Origin: JALZEG01 sp035942255
GTDB taxonomy: Bacteria; Actinomycetota; CADDZG01; WHSQ01
Length of the DNA: 62,478 nucleotides
Assembly (NCBI GenBank): GCA_035942255.1
Contig: DASZDG010000036.1
Coordinates: 1-62,478, forward strand
Direction of reading: 5' to 3'
Shown here: piece by piece, positions 17,640-26,083 of the stretch
How positions within the stretch are numbered: the first letter of the stretch is position 1
How the letters are laid out: each line of letters starts with the position of its first letter
Position numbers and translations under genes: made by a program
The notes under the pieces: model-generated
What the model saw: only the letters and a program-made list of their open reading frames with translations
The model's database searches: none
What the model was told of the DNA's origin: nothing

Positions 17640-18457
17640 GCGTCACGACACCGCTGACCCCGGCGGAGCTGCAGCCGCGACAGGCCGGCCGTCTCTACTG
17701 GGCGATCGAGGACGCGCGCGTCCTGGCCTGGCGTCACCTCGTCCAGATCCCGCGCATCCCGGAGCTGCTCGTGTTCGCGACCGTCCAGCCGGTGATGCTC
17801 GTGATCCTGTTCCGCTACGTGTTCGGCGGCTCGATCGACGTCGGGCGGGTGAGCTACGTCAACTACCTGATGGCCGGCATCTTCGTGCAGACCGTCGCCT
17901 TCGGCTCGGTGGCGACCGGCATCGGGCTGGCCGACGATCTCACGAAGGGCCTCATCGACCGGTTCCGGTCGCTGCCGATGTCACGCTCCGCCGTGCTCAC
18001 CGGGCGCACGATCGCCGACCTGGTGCGCAACATGTTCGTAGTCGTGGTGATGCTCCTGGTCGGCCTTCTCGTCGGGTTCCGCCCCGACGCCGGCGTCCTC
18101 GACTGGGCCCGCGCGATCGGCCTCCTGCTCCTCCTGAGCTTCGCCTTCTCGTGGGTCGGCGCCAGCGTGGGGTTGCTCGTGCGCAGCGTCGAGGCCGCTC
18201 AGTCCGGCGGGTTCATCTGGCTCTTCCCGCTCACGTTCGCCAGCAGCGCGTTCGTCCAGCCCGAGAAGATGTCGGGATGGCTCCGGCCGTTCGCGGAGAA
18301 CCAGCCGTTCAGCGTGATCGTCGACGTCGTCCGGGGGTACTTCCTGGACCAGCCCGTCGGATCGAAGGGGTGGATCGCGCTGGCCTGGGTGATCGGTCTC
18401 GTCGTCGTGTTCGCGCCCCTCTCCGTGCGGCTGTACGAGAAGAGGACTGCGAGCTAA
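17636..18457 (+). CDS. ABC-2 type transporter permease, DrrB-like
   Basis: 273 aa. Hydrophobic segments near residues 42-60, 75-95, 125-145, 157-180, 190-205 and 240-262 give the six-helix ABC-2 topology, with ENQPFSVIVDVVRGYF as the conserved C-terminal family motif. The start codon GTG overlaps the ATPase stop (GTGA), indicating translational coupling and a 1:1 complex. Together they form a DrrAB-like exporter. It converges with the gene at 18461 with three bases between stops. Confidence 0.9.
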   Translation: MSVTTPLTPAELQPRQAGRLYWAIEDARVLAWRHLVQIPRIPELLVFATVQPVMLVILFRYVFGGSIDVGRVSYVNYLMAGIFVQTVAFGSVATGIGLADDLTKGLIDRFRSLPMSRSAVLTGRTIADLVRNMFVVVVMLLVGLLVGFRPDAGVLDWARAIGLLLLLSFAFSWVGASVGLLVRSVEAAQSGGFIWLFPLTFASSAFVQPEKMSGWLRPFAENQPFSVIVDVVRGYFLDQPVGSKGWIALAWVIGLVVVFAPLSVRLYEKRTAS

Positions 18458-18460
18458 CGG

Positions 18461-19267
18461 TCAGCGCGGGGCGGCCGTAGCCCGCGCGACCACAACGAGG
18501 TTCGCGAGGTCCGCGTCGGGGTCGCCCCACCCGCCGTAGCTGATCACCACCACGTCCGCGCGCGTCAACGACCATGCACTGATCCGGCCGCCCGCGCCGG
18601 CATCGCGAACGACGAGCATCCCCGGACGGCCTCGTGCCTCGAACGCCGTCGCGCCCGAGCGGCACACCTTCTCGGCGACCGTCCCCGCGAGCGTCTCGAC
18701 CGCGGCGGGGCGCGTCAGGAACCGGTACGCGTATACGTCGAAGCCACCGTCGCCGGCCGGCGCGAACCCCGCCACGTGCCCCTCCACCGCGCCGGGGAGG
18801 TAGTCCGGGTCGCCGGCCGCGTCCAGCGCGCCGGCGCGGACCTTCTCGAAGCCCGGGATCGGCGACTTCTTCGGCAGGTAGTCCGTGAGGTGGTCGGCGG
18901 GGGCCGAGTCCCCGCGCAGCACCGCCTCGCGAAGGAGGTCCTCACCGCCCGGGGCGCACAGGGCGGCGCGCTCGATCCGCTCGAGGCCGAGGGCCCTCCG
19001 GACCGCTTCCGGAGCCGCCCGTGCCGTGGGCGCGGCCCCCTTGATGCTCCACCCGAACGCGCCGCCGGCGGCCAGCAGCAACACGGCTACCGCTACCGTC
19101 AGGGGGTTGAGGGGGCCGAGCCGCCGCTCCGCCCCGGGTGCTTGCGTGTCGGCGGGCGCGGGGGCCGGTGATTTGTCCACCTCATCCCTTCGGAAGATGG
19201 GGCCCTCGGCCTTTAGCCCCGGCAGAAGTGGCTCCGCGCGCATATCGTCGTTTTCGGGACTATCCAC
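18461..19267 (-). CDS. Single-pass membrane protein of unknown function
   Basis: 268 aa. A cytoplasmic Pro/Ala-rich N-terminus (about 50 residues) is followed by one transmembrane helix (LTVAVAVLLLAAGGAFGWS, about residues 54-73) and an extracellular domain of about 195 residues with two Cys. No family was recognised. The C-terminal half alternates strands and helices (LVVRDAGAGGRISAWSLTRA, VVVISYGGWGD), reminiscent of a small alpha/beta sensor domain. The start is uncertain between the GTG at 19267 and the ATG at 19243. Divergent from the metalloprotease gene with only 21 bases between starts, so promoters overlap. Confidence 0.6.
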   Translation of the reverse strand: MDSPENDDMRAEPLLPGLKAEGPIFRRDEVDKSPAPAPADTQAPGAERRLGPLNPLTVAVAVLLLAAGGAFGWSIKGAAPTARAAPEAVRRALGLERIERAALCAPGGEDLLREAVLRGDSAPADHLTDYLPKKSPIPGFEKVRAGALDAAGDPDYLPGAVEGHVAGFAPAGDGGFDVYAYRFLTRPAAVETLAGTVAEKVCRSGATAFEARGRPGMLVVRDAGAGGRISAWSLTRADVVVISYGGWGDPDADLANLVVVARATAAPR

Positions 19268-19288
19268 GTCGTCGGGGGGCTCGGGAAA

Positions 19289-21199
19289 ATGGTGTCAGGA
19301 CGTCTTGCTGCCGTAACGATCTTCATTGCCGGCGCGCTGGTCGCCGGGCTCGCCCCCGCCGCCGCGCGCGAGGCGCGCCAGGGGCCGTCGAAGGACCCCT
19401 TCCCTCCGGCCATCGACCCGCAGTCCTGGGAGGTGCCCGAGGACATGACGTGGGGCGACTACCGGCGGATCCCCGGCGTCGACTGGAAGAACCCCGAGTA
19501 CGAGGCCCCCAAGACGCTGCGGGCCGCGCTGATCCTCGGAGACTTCCAGGACCAGAAGTTCCGCGTCGCCGAGACTTCCGTCGACGCGACCGGGCAGAGG
19601 GGGCTCGGGGTCGACGACCCGGCACAGTACTGGCTCGACCTCCTCTTCAAGTCGACGGATCGCCGCAACGCGCAGCGCGGGCACACCGTCGGTGAGTACT
19701 GGCTCGAGAACTCGTACGGCCTGATCGACGTGGACGCCGAGGCGTTCGGTCCCTACACGATGGAAGGCAACATGTACCAGTACGGCGCGACCGACTTCGG
19801 TGGCGCCGAGGACTGCCCCGACGACAGCGGCTGCGACAGTGACTTCGACACCGAGCTCGTCCAGGCTTCTCTCGCCGACGTCACGACCTCGCAGCAGGAG
19901 CACGGCCCGTTCGACTTCCGGTTCCTGCTCCACGCGGGGTACGACGAGTCCGGTGTGTGGCTGAACTTCGGCCAGGCGCTGTTCGCCGAGCCGGAGGACG
20001 TCACCGAGAAGTTCGGCCCCGCCGCGTTCCCGGACCACCGCAACTGGGCGACGACCCGCTACGTCGACTGGACCTCGTTCTTCGCCGCGCAGAACATCTG
20101 GTCGCACGCGCTGCCGGGGACGCTCGCGACCGAGGGCGAGAGCGACGGAGGATCCGTGTACGCGCACGAGCTCTCGCACGTCCTCGGCGTCCTCGACAAC
20201 TACAACAACCCGTACGCCGAGCAGCCCGACCGCGCCTACTCGGGGCCGTGGGACATGATGAGCCGCGGGACGTTCAACGGGCCGGGCGGGCCGTTCGAGC
20301 GCTGGACGATCCCGCCGCGCGAGGGCGCCACGATGGGGGCGCACCACATGCTGCGCAACAAGATCCGCATGGGCTTCATGCCCCCGTCGGAGGTCCTCAC
20401 GGTGACGCAGGAGGCACTGACCGCGGGGCCGGTGCGCGCCCGCATCCTGCAGCGCGAGTCGCCTCCGGAGACGACGGACCCGAACCTCTACAGCGGGCTC
20501 CGCGTCGCTCTCGGCGAGGACCGGTCCTCATGCGACGCGAACAAGCCGAAGTGCGACGAGGGGGGCTACGACCACTACGACGTGGAGGTCGTGAACCGCC
20601 AGGGGTTCGACTCGTTCATCCCCGACCACGGCGTGATCATCGCGAAGTCCAAGGCCGCCGACGCGTCGCCGTTCATCTGGGTGATCGACTCGCACCCGAA
20701 GGACCTGCGAAAGGTCGACTACGTGCGGGCCGACGGCGAGAAGTTCTATTACACGGTCGGCGACTATCGCCAGCTCGCGGACGCGGCGTTCCACGCGGGG
20801 AAGGCACGCGGCGTCGTCAACCGCTACGTCGACGAGGCGAACGAGCTTGCGTTCTTCGTGCTCTCGAAGGAGGTCGACGGTCGCCGGCTCGTCTACGAGG
20901 TCGCGGTGCAGTCGTTGACGGCGCCGGTCCTGGCAGAGGCGACGGTTGAGAAGGTCTCGGGGCGCGTCACGAAGGGCGAGGTGACGCGGTTCGTCTTCGA
21001 CGTCACGAACACCGCGCAGCAGAGCGGGGTCTTCCGCCTGAAGGCCAAGCGCAAGGGCAGGGTCAAGGTCAAGCTCCTGAACGACCTCCTGTGGATCGAC
21101 GGGGGCCAGACGAGGGAGGTCGTGGTCTACGCGCGGGGTCGGGGGGGCCGCGCCAAGGTGCGCCTGAAGGCACGCCCGGCCGTCACTCCGGCGGGCTAG
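19289..21199 (+). CDS. Secreted M6-like (immune inhibitor A-related) metalloprotease
   Basis: 636 aa. Signal peptide at residues 1-26. The zinc site is HELSH (293-297) in SVYAHELSHVLGVLDNY, with a downstream GPWDMMSRG (320-327) that supplies the Met-turn and is characteristic of M6 peptidases. A Cys-containing acidic insert lies around 175-190. The C-terminal about 90 residues (KVSGRVTKGEVTRFVFDVTN onward) look like an Ig/beta-sandwich accessory domain rich in Lys. It should be an exported protein-degrading enzyme. GGGGGG lies about ten bases upstream of the ATG. Confidence 0.83.
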   Translation: MVSGRLAAVTIFIAGALVAGLAPAAAREARQGPSKDPFPPAIDPQSWEVPEDMTWGDYRRIPGVDWKNPEYEAPKTLRAALILGDFQDQKFRVAETSVDATGQRGLGVDDPAQYWLDLLFKSTDRRNAQRGHTVGEYWLENSYGLIDVDAEAFGPYTMEGNMYQYGATDFGGAEDCPDDSGCDSDFDTELVQASLADVTTSQQEHGPFDFRFLLHAGYDESGVWLNFGQALFAEPEDVTEKFGPAAFPDHRNWATTRYVDWTSFFAAQNIWSHALPGTLATEGESDGGSVYAHELSHVLGVLDNYNNPYAEQPDRAYSGPWDMMSRGTFNGPGGPFERWTIPPREGATMGAHHMLRNKIRMGFMPPSEVLTVTQEALTAGPVRARILQRESPPETTDPNLYSGLRVALGEDRSSCDANKPKCDEGGYDHYDVEVVNRQGFDSFIPDHGVIIAKSKAADASPFIWVIDSHPKDLRKVDYVRADGEKFYYTVGDYRQLADAAFHAGKARGVVNRYVDEANELAFFVLSKEVDGRRLVYEVAVQSLTAPVLAEATVEKVSGRVTKGEVTRFVFDVTNTAQQSGVFRLKAKRKGRVKVKLLNDLLWIDGGQTREVVVYARGRGGRAKVRLKARPAVTPAG

Positions 21200-21297
21200 C
21201 GGCGGCCGGCGGATAGAGGGATCGGCCGGGCTTCCGGCGAACCCCTGGCAGACTCTCGGCCGGGACTCCGGCCGCACGCGCGACCGAAAGGACCCGC

Positions 21298-21777
21298 ATG
21301 ACCTCGTCGAAGCTCCGGGCCGCCGCCATGGGGGCCGCTGTGGCCGCGCTCTCGTCCTCGTTCGCCTCGCCTGCGTCGGCGGCGCCGTCGACGTGCCACG
21401 TCCTGCTCGCCGGGCCGACCCCGTCGGCCGAGGTGGACCTCGACGCCGACGGCTCCCGCGACGTGCGTGTGCCGTCGGTGACGAACGTGACGCTCTGCGC
21501 TGGGGCCGACGTCGTCCTCACCGACACGCCCGAGATCGAGCGGGAGCAGTGCGGCGGGTTCGGGAGCTGCATGGCCTACTACGTCGACTACGGGATGAGC
21601 GGCTACGCGGAGACCGGCGTCACGCTCTGCTACACCGCCGACGGGATGGAGACGTGCATCGCGACGGACCTCCCGCGGGTCCCGCTCGACGTCCTGCAGC
21701 CGGGAACTATGTGCATCGGCTACGACCTGCGCGGGGGCTTCCCGTGCCCGAACGGAGGGCCGATCGACTTCGGGTAG
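21298..21777 (+). CDS. Small secreted Cys-rich protein of unknown function
   Basis: 159 aa with a signal peptide (AAAMGAAVAALSSSFASPASA) and a mature chain of about 130 residues containing eight Cys, likely forming disulfides. The VDLDADGSRDVRVPSV segment resembles a calcium-binding DxDxDG loop. No family is recognised. GAAAGGA lies eight bases before the ATG at 21298. It is in the same direction as the metalloprotease, 98 bases downstream, and is followed by a GC hairpin. Confidence 0.65.
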   Translation: MTSSKLRAAAMGAAVAALSSSFASPASAAPSTCHVLLAGPTPSAEVDLDADGSRDVRVPSVTNVTLCAGADVVLTDTPEIEREQCGGFGSCMAYYVDYGMSGYAETGVTLCYTADGMETCIATDLPRVPLDVLQPGTMCIGYDLRGGFPCPNGGPIDFG

Positions 21778-21790
21778 CTCTCAGGGGACC

Positions 21791-21812
21791 GGCGCGGCCC
21801 CTTCGCCGCGCC
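21791..21812 (+). terminator. GC-rich terminator-like hairpin
   Basis: GGCGCGG (21791-21797) pairs with CCGCGCC (21806-21812) across an eight-base loop, followed by GTTGTCTCT. It lies 14 bases after the stop of the secreted Cys-rich gene and before the convergent LVIVD gene. Confidence 0.5.
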
Positions 21813-21948
21813 GTTGTCTCTAGCGCTTCGCCAGGTGCTTGATCGCGAACGCCGCGCCCACCAGCGGGAAGGAACGCCGCACCGCGCGCGGCCCCCAGCG
21901 CGCAGGCGAGCCAGCCCCGTCACCCCGCTCGCGCGGCGGCCTCCAAGG

Positions 21949-23118
21949 TCAGCCCTTGAAGCGAAGGATGTCGAGGCCCCGGTTGTAGTCGACCGAGTAC
22001 ACGATCTCGTCGGTGATCCAGTAGACGGCGCTGGTCTGGCCGCCGTAGGGCATGAACCACCCCGCGTCGGAGATCTTGCCCGTCTTCGACACGTCGAGGA
22101 AGCGCGTGCCGTGGTCGTAGAACGCCACTGCGACGAGGCCCCCGTTACGGAAGTCCGGGTGCTCCTCGTGCCAGTGCGACGTGCAGTTGCGCTGCGCAGC
22201 GGGGTTCCCGTCGACCCACGTCCCGTTCTCGACCCGGTACTCGTCGATCATCGTGAACGTCTTCGTCTTACGCCACTTGCTGGCGTCCCACGTCATGAAC
22301 GCGCCCGAGGTCTCGTCACACTGCAGGTTGAACGTCGTCTCGCCGGCCATCAGCAGGAACTTGTCCTTCCCGCCGTGGGCCCAGCGCGCGCCGTGGATGT
22401 AGCGGCGGTCCTCGTTGGTGCCCTGCGCGAGCAGCTTCGGGTGCAGCGGGTCCTTGCGGGCGTCGAGGAACATGATCGGCTGGGTCGCCGTGACGACGAG
22501 CCCCGGAGCGACCTCCTCCACGTCGTGGCCGCTCTGCGCCGGCAGGCCGTCGCCCCACTTCTCCTCCATCACCTTCGGGTTCGCGGGGTCGCGCAGGTCG
22601 ATGATCGTGCCCTCCGACCCCCAGGCCCACTTGCAGTCGAGCACGCAGCTGTACGTGTGCTGCGCGGGGCCGTTGATCTTCGAGATGATCTGCGGGTTCG
22701 TCTTGTCCTCGACGTCGATGACGTAGACCGCGTTCGCGGCCCCCGTGGGGGCGCCTTGCGGCGGAGTGCCGTCGGCCACGCCGTTCGCGGTGTTCGGCAC
22801 GACGAGGATCTCGCCGTTGCCGTCGATGTCCTCGCGGCTGAACTGCCACTCCTGCGGCATCGGGAGCTGACCGGTGAGCTGCGGGTCCTCCGGGGTGCTC
22901 ACGTCGAAGATCATGATCTTGTTCTGGTCGTTCATGTAGAAGTGCTTGCCGATCAGCCGGCCACCCACGCCGTTCTGAGCGATCGGTATGTGCCGCACGT
23001 GCTCGACGTTGTCGCTGGCGAGGCCCCCGGTGGTCGGGCCGGCGCTCGCGGGCATGCCGCTCAGCGCTCCCGCGGGTAGCGCGAGGACGGAGAGGACTGC
23101 TACGAGACGGCGGCGCAA
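21949..23118 (-). CDS. Secreted LVIVD-repeat protein coupled to ceramidase-like gene
   Basis: 389 aa. Signal peptide at 1-27, then LVIVD-type repeats (IMIFDVSTPEDPQLTGQL, VYVIDVEDKTNPQIISKI, IIDLRDPANPKVMEEKW, GTRFLDVSKTGKISDAGWF) and a terminal VDYNRGLDILRFKG, a common ending in this family. The TTG start at 23118 has GGAGG six bases upstream and lies 19 bases inside the end of the upstream ceramidase-like gene, so translation is probably coupled. Extracellular propeller, ligand unknown. The pairing suggests that it works with the ceramidase-like enzyme. Confidence 0.82.
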   Translation of the reverse strand: MRRRLVAVLSVLALPAGALSGMPASAGPTTGGLASDNVEHVRHIPIAQNGVGGRLIGKHFYMNDQNKIMIFDVSTPEDPQLTGQLPMPQEWQFSREDIDGNGEILVVPNTANGVADGTPPQGAPTGAANAVYVIDVEDKTNPQIISKINGPAQHTYSCVLDCKWAWGSEGTIIDLRDPANPKVMEEKWGDGLPAQSGHDVEEVAPGLVVTATQPIMFLDARKDPLHPKLLAQGTNEDRRYIHGARWAHGGKDKFLLMAGETTFNLQCDETSGAFMTWDASKWRKTKTFTMIDEYRVENGTWVDGNPAAQRNCTSHWHEEHPDFRNGGLVAVAFYDHGTRFLDVSKTGKISDAGWFMPYGGQTSAVYWITDEIVYSVDYNRGLDILRFKG

Positions 23119-25946
23119 GGGGAACCTCCTTCGGGTGACGGCTTACCCGTGGGATTAGCCGGCGAGGGCAGAGAACCTGCATGGGGTGAGACCACAGTGT
23201 CGGATGGGCGGGCGTTGGTCTCGCCGTGCTCGTCGACCACGGCCCCCGCCGCGACGCAGGCGAAGTCCCGCGTCCGGAGCTCGACCGGCGCGACCCAGCG
23301 CCCGTCCACGAGCTGCGCGGGGACGACCTCGACGGCACCGGAGGCCCGGACGACCGTCACCTGCGCGCTCACGATCCGTCCCGACGACGCCCACGGCCGG
23401 AAGCTGCACGTCGGGCAGAACGGCACGCCGGTCTCGTCGTTCTTCGACGTCACCGCGACGTACCGGAACGGGGAGCCTTCGTAGGTCTGCGGGTAGTCGC
23501 TCGCGGCCCGGAACGACACGGACGCCGCGTCGGCGCGGAGGTCGGCCACCTCGACGCCGTCCCACGGCTTCACCCGGAACGAGCCCGACGCGAGCTGGTA
23601 CGGGACTGCCTCCCCGCCCCGGCGGATGTGGCCGTCGACGACGAACCGGTATTCGCCCGCCGGCGTGCTGCCGATCGCCACGGGGAACGCGTCGAACGCC
23701 TCGAAGCCCGCGGTCCACACCCACTCCTCGTTGCCCTGGTACGTGTTCAGCAACCCGTCGGCTCCGTCCGGGAACTCGACCATCGTCTGGACCTCTCCGG
23801 ACTGGTCGGCGAACGTCTCCCATGCGCCGTCGACGAGCCGCTCGACGCGCACGACGGGGTTATCGGCCGCGTTCGACCCGCCCCGCCACGAGAAGTACGC
23901 GGCGGAGAAGCGCGTGATGTCCTCCGGCTGCGACACCGCCTCGGCCGGCCCCCGGTCGTCGGGAAGGCTCGCGACCCACTCGTCGTACGCCGCGCTCGAG
24001 GCGGCGCCTAGTGCCGTAGAGGCGGCGACCTGACGAGCCTCGTCGGCCTGCGCGGTCGCGTCGTGCGGCTCCGGCTCGAGCTCGGGCCCGCCGTTCAGCT
24101 CACCGGCGAGCCGGACGAGCCGCGTCACCATGTAGTCCGCGGTGTGGGGGCCGTAAGCGGTGAGCGCCTTGCGGTAGTGGTCGTAGGCCATGTACTCGCG
24201 GTAGCTGACGGTGTAGCCGTTGTAGTCGCTCGCGTGGCCGACGCCGATCGGAAGCTTGTAGCCGAGGCCCGCCGGCAGCTCCTCGTGGGTGAAGTTCCCG
24301 AGGATCTTCGCCGGGTCGCCGGGCTCGGTGTTCGCGGTGGCTGCGTTCTCGGGTGAGTCCCAGCCCCGGGCGTCGTTGTGGATCTGTGCCTGCATCCGGC
24401 GGTACCCCCCGTCGGAGAACGTGATCGTCTGCCGCTCGTTCCCCGGGTTCTTGCACGTCCACGTGCCGCTCGCGGCCTGGGTGCAGCCGAGCCGCTCCGT
24501 CCAGTCGTAGCCGTGCCAGATGTTCTCTTGCGCCTCGTCGGCGCGGGTCTCGAAGTTCAGGATGAGGTCGACCTGCGCCTCGCATGCGCACGACGCGAGC
24601 ACGACCTCGCCGAGCTTGAAGACCTGCAGGTGCAGGCGGAGGTTCTCCTCGACCGCGGTGAACGCGGGGAGGCCGTAGCTCTCCGGGACGGGGATGCCGT
24701 GGGCCCGCAGGTTCTCGAACATCATGTTGCCCGGGTCCGCCGAGCCGACGCGCGTGCACGTCGGCGCTCCCGGCGCCGTCGGCGCGCCTTCCGCCGTCGC
24801 CTCCGTCCGGCAGTTCGAGACGCTCGGGTAGGGGTGGCTCAGGGGGCCGGGGACCCACGCGTTGCCGGCCTCGACGTCGAACGCGGAGCTGAACGGCACG
24901 AGCGCGTCGCCGGCGCCGATCTGCTCCCACGCCTTCACGACGTCCTCCGACAGCAGGAACGCCCCGCGCTCGGCCTGCGCGTGGCCGGCGTGCGACCACC
25001 GCTTCGGGATGCCGGCGGGGACGAGGTCCGGGCGCCCGGGACCGGCCTCCGCGCTGCCGACGTCGCCCTGGCCGAACACCAGCGGCGCCCCCGTGGCGCG
25101 CTCGACGAACCGCTCGAGCGGCGCGAGGAAGTCGCCGGTGATGAGGTCGTGGTCGTCCAGGCCCTCGGGGTGCTGGCCCCAGTTGATCAGCGTCGCGAGC
25201 GGCGTGGGGGCCGCGGGGTCCGAGACGTCGTCGAACCGGATCACCGACAGCCCCAGGTCGCCGAAGTCGTCGGGATAGCCGACGGGGGTGCCGTCGTCGC
25301 CGAGGCCCTTGCGCGCGATCATGCCCTTGAAGAGCCGGTGGGTGACGGTCGTCGCGCCCATGCGAGCGGGGACCAGGCCCTCCTCGGCGGCGAGGATCGC
25401 GGCGGCCATCTGCCGTGCGTGGTACTCGAACGCCCTCAGGTCGAACGCGTCCTGGAAGACCCAGACCCCCCACGAGGGGCTCTGGTAGTAGGGCGACGAG
25501 TGGTTGTGGCTCGCCATGTGGAAGATCTCGTCGTACGAGACCGCGGAGCCTTCCTGCTCGAGGATCTGCCCGACGCGGCGGGAGAGGTAGTCCTGCGCGA
25601 GGTAGCTGTCGGACTTCACGAACGCGGTCTGGTCGCCCTCGCCGTCCTCGACGACGACCGCCCGGTAGCTGAGCCGCGAGTGGACCCCGTAGCTGTCGCG
25701 CTGTGTCGTGGAGTGCGCGTGCGGGTCGACGTCCCCGCCCTCGAGGAGCTGGGCCTGGTCGGGGCTCTTCTCGGTGTACTGCCCGGCCCCCGCACCCACG
25801 TGCCAGGTGGCGTCGGCCTCTCCGTATCCCGCCTTGACGACGGCGTCCGGCTCGGCCTGGGCACGGGCGGGGACCGAGGTCGCGACGCCGGTGGCAGACA
25901 GCGTCAGGGCGAGCGAGACGAGCATCGCAGGGGCGCGACGAGCCAT
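23100..25946 (-). CDS. Large secreted ceramidase-like hydrolase
   Basis: 948 aa. Signal peptide at 1-29. The catalytic domain resembles neutral ceramidase: MASHNHSSPYYQSP with paired His, INWGQHPEGL and GQGDVGSAEAG, the last corresponding to the GDVSPN nucleophile loop but with Gly-Ser in place of Ser-Pro. The chain is about 350 residues longer than the homologue at 12030. It ends with a beta-rich region and a tail that carries a CPTC motif (VPFCPTCSFRPWAS). The ATG at 25946 has GGAGGA seven bases upstream; longer in-frame starts lack a signal peptide. The altered nucleophile loop leaves activity uncertain. Followed by the overlapping LVIVD gene. Confidence 0.72.
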   Translation of the reverse strand: MARRAPAMLVSLALTLSATGVATSVPARAQAEPDAVVKAGYGEADATWHVGAGAGQYTEKSPDQAQLLEGGDVDPHAHSTTQRDSYGVHSRLSYRAVVVEDGEGDQTAFVKSDSYLAQDYLSRRVGQILEQEGSAVSYDEIFHMASHNHSSPYYQSPSWGVWVFQDAFDLRAFEYHARQMAAAILAAEEGLVPARMGATTVTHRLFKGMIARKGLGDDGTPVGYPDDFGDLGLSVIRFDDVSDPAAPTPLATLINWGQHPEGLDDHDLITGDFLAPLERFVERATGAPLVFGQGDVGSAEAGPGRPDLVPAGIPKRWSHAGHAQAERGAFLLSEDVVKAWEQIGAGDALVPFSSAFDVEAGNAWVPGPLSHPYPSVSNCRTEATAEGAPTAPGAPTCTRVGSADPGNMMFENLRAHGIPVPESYGLPAFTAVEENLRLHLQVFKLGEVVLASCACEAQVDLILNFETRADEAQENIWHGYDWTERLGCTQAASGTWTCKNPGNERQTITFSDGGYRRMQAQIHNDARGWDSPENAATANTEPGDPAKILGNFTHEELPAGLGYKLPIGVGHASDYNGYTVSYREYMAYDHYRKALTAYGPHTADYMVTRLVRLAGELNGGPELEPEPHDATAQADEARQVAASTALGAASSAAYDEWVASLPDDRGPAEAVSQPEDITRFSAAYFSWRGGSNAADNPVVRVERLVDGAWETFADQSGEVQTMVEFPDGADGLLNTYQGNEEWVWTAGFEAFDAFPVAIGSTPAGEYRFVVDGHIRRGGEAVPYQLASGSFRVKPWDGVEVADLRADAASVSFRAASDYPQTYEGSPFRYVAVTSKNDETGVPFCPTCSFRPWASSGRIVSAQVTVVRASGAVEVVPAQLVDGRWVAPVELRTRDFACVAAGAVVDEHGETNARPSDTVVSPHAGSLPSPANPTGKPSPEGGSPCAAVS

Positions 25947-26037
25947 ATAGGTGTCCTCCGGGCGGGCGCGGACGGATGAAGCGGTCGCCGTAGAGGTATG
26001 CGACCGGGGCTCGGATTCCTGCCGGAGACAAAGCAAA

Positions 26038-26065
26038 GAGCCCGGCCCCCGAGGGGGCCGGGCTC
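26038..26065 (-). terminator. Intrinsic terminator for the RTX/TSP3 gene
   Basis: Twelve-base perfect arms GAGCCCGGCCCC (26038-26049) and GGGGCCGGGCTC (26054-26065) with a four-base loop. Read on the minus strand it is followed by TTTGCTTTG, a T-rich tail, and lies 18 bases after the stop of the gene at 26084. A classic Rho-independent terminator. Confidence 0.8.
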
Positions 26066-26083
26066 CTCTCTAAGTCTGGAAAC

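Noticed and set aside
16659..18457. DrrAB-like ABC transporter as the lanthipeptide exporter
   Set aside because: No C39 peptidase domain, about 9 kb away and separated by unrelated operons; linkage is not supported.
18634..18945. Long Arg/Pro/Ser-rich open frames antisense to annotated genes
   Set aside because: Typical shadow frames of GC-rich coding DNA: biased composition, no domain, no ribosome binding site.
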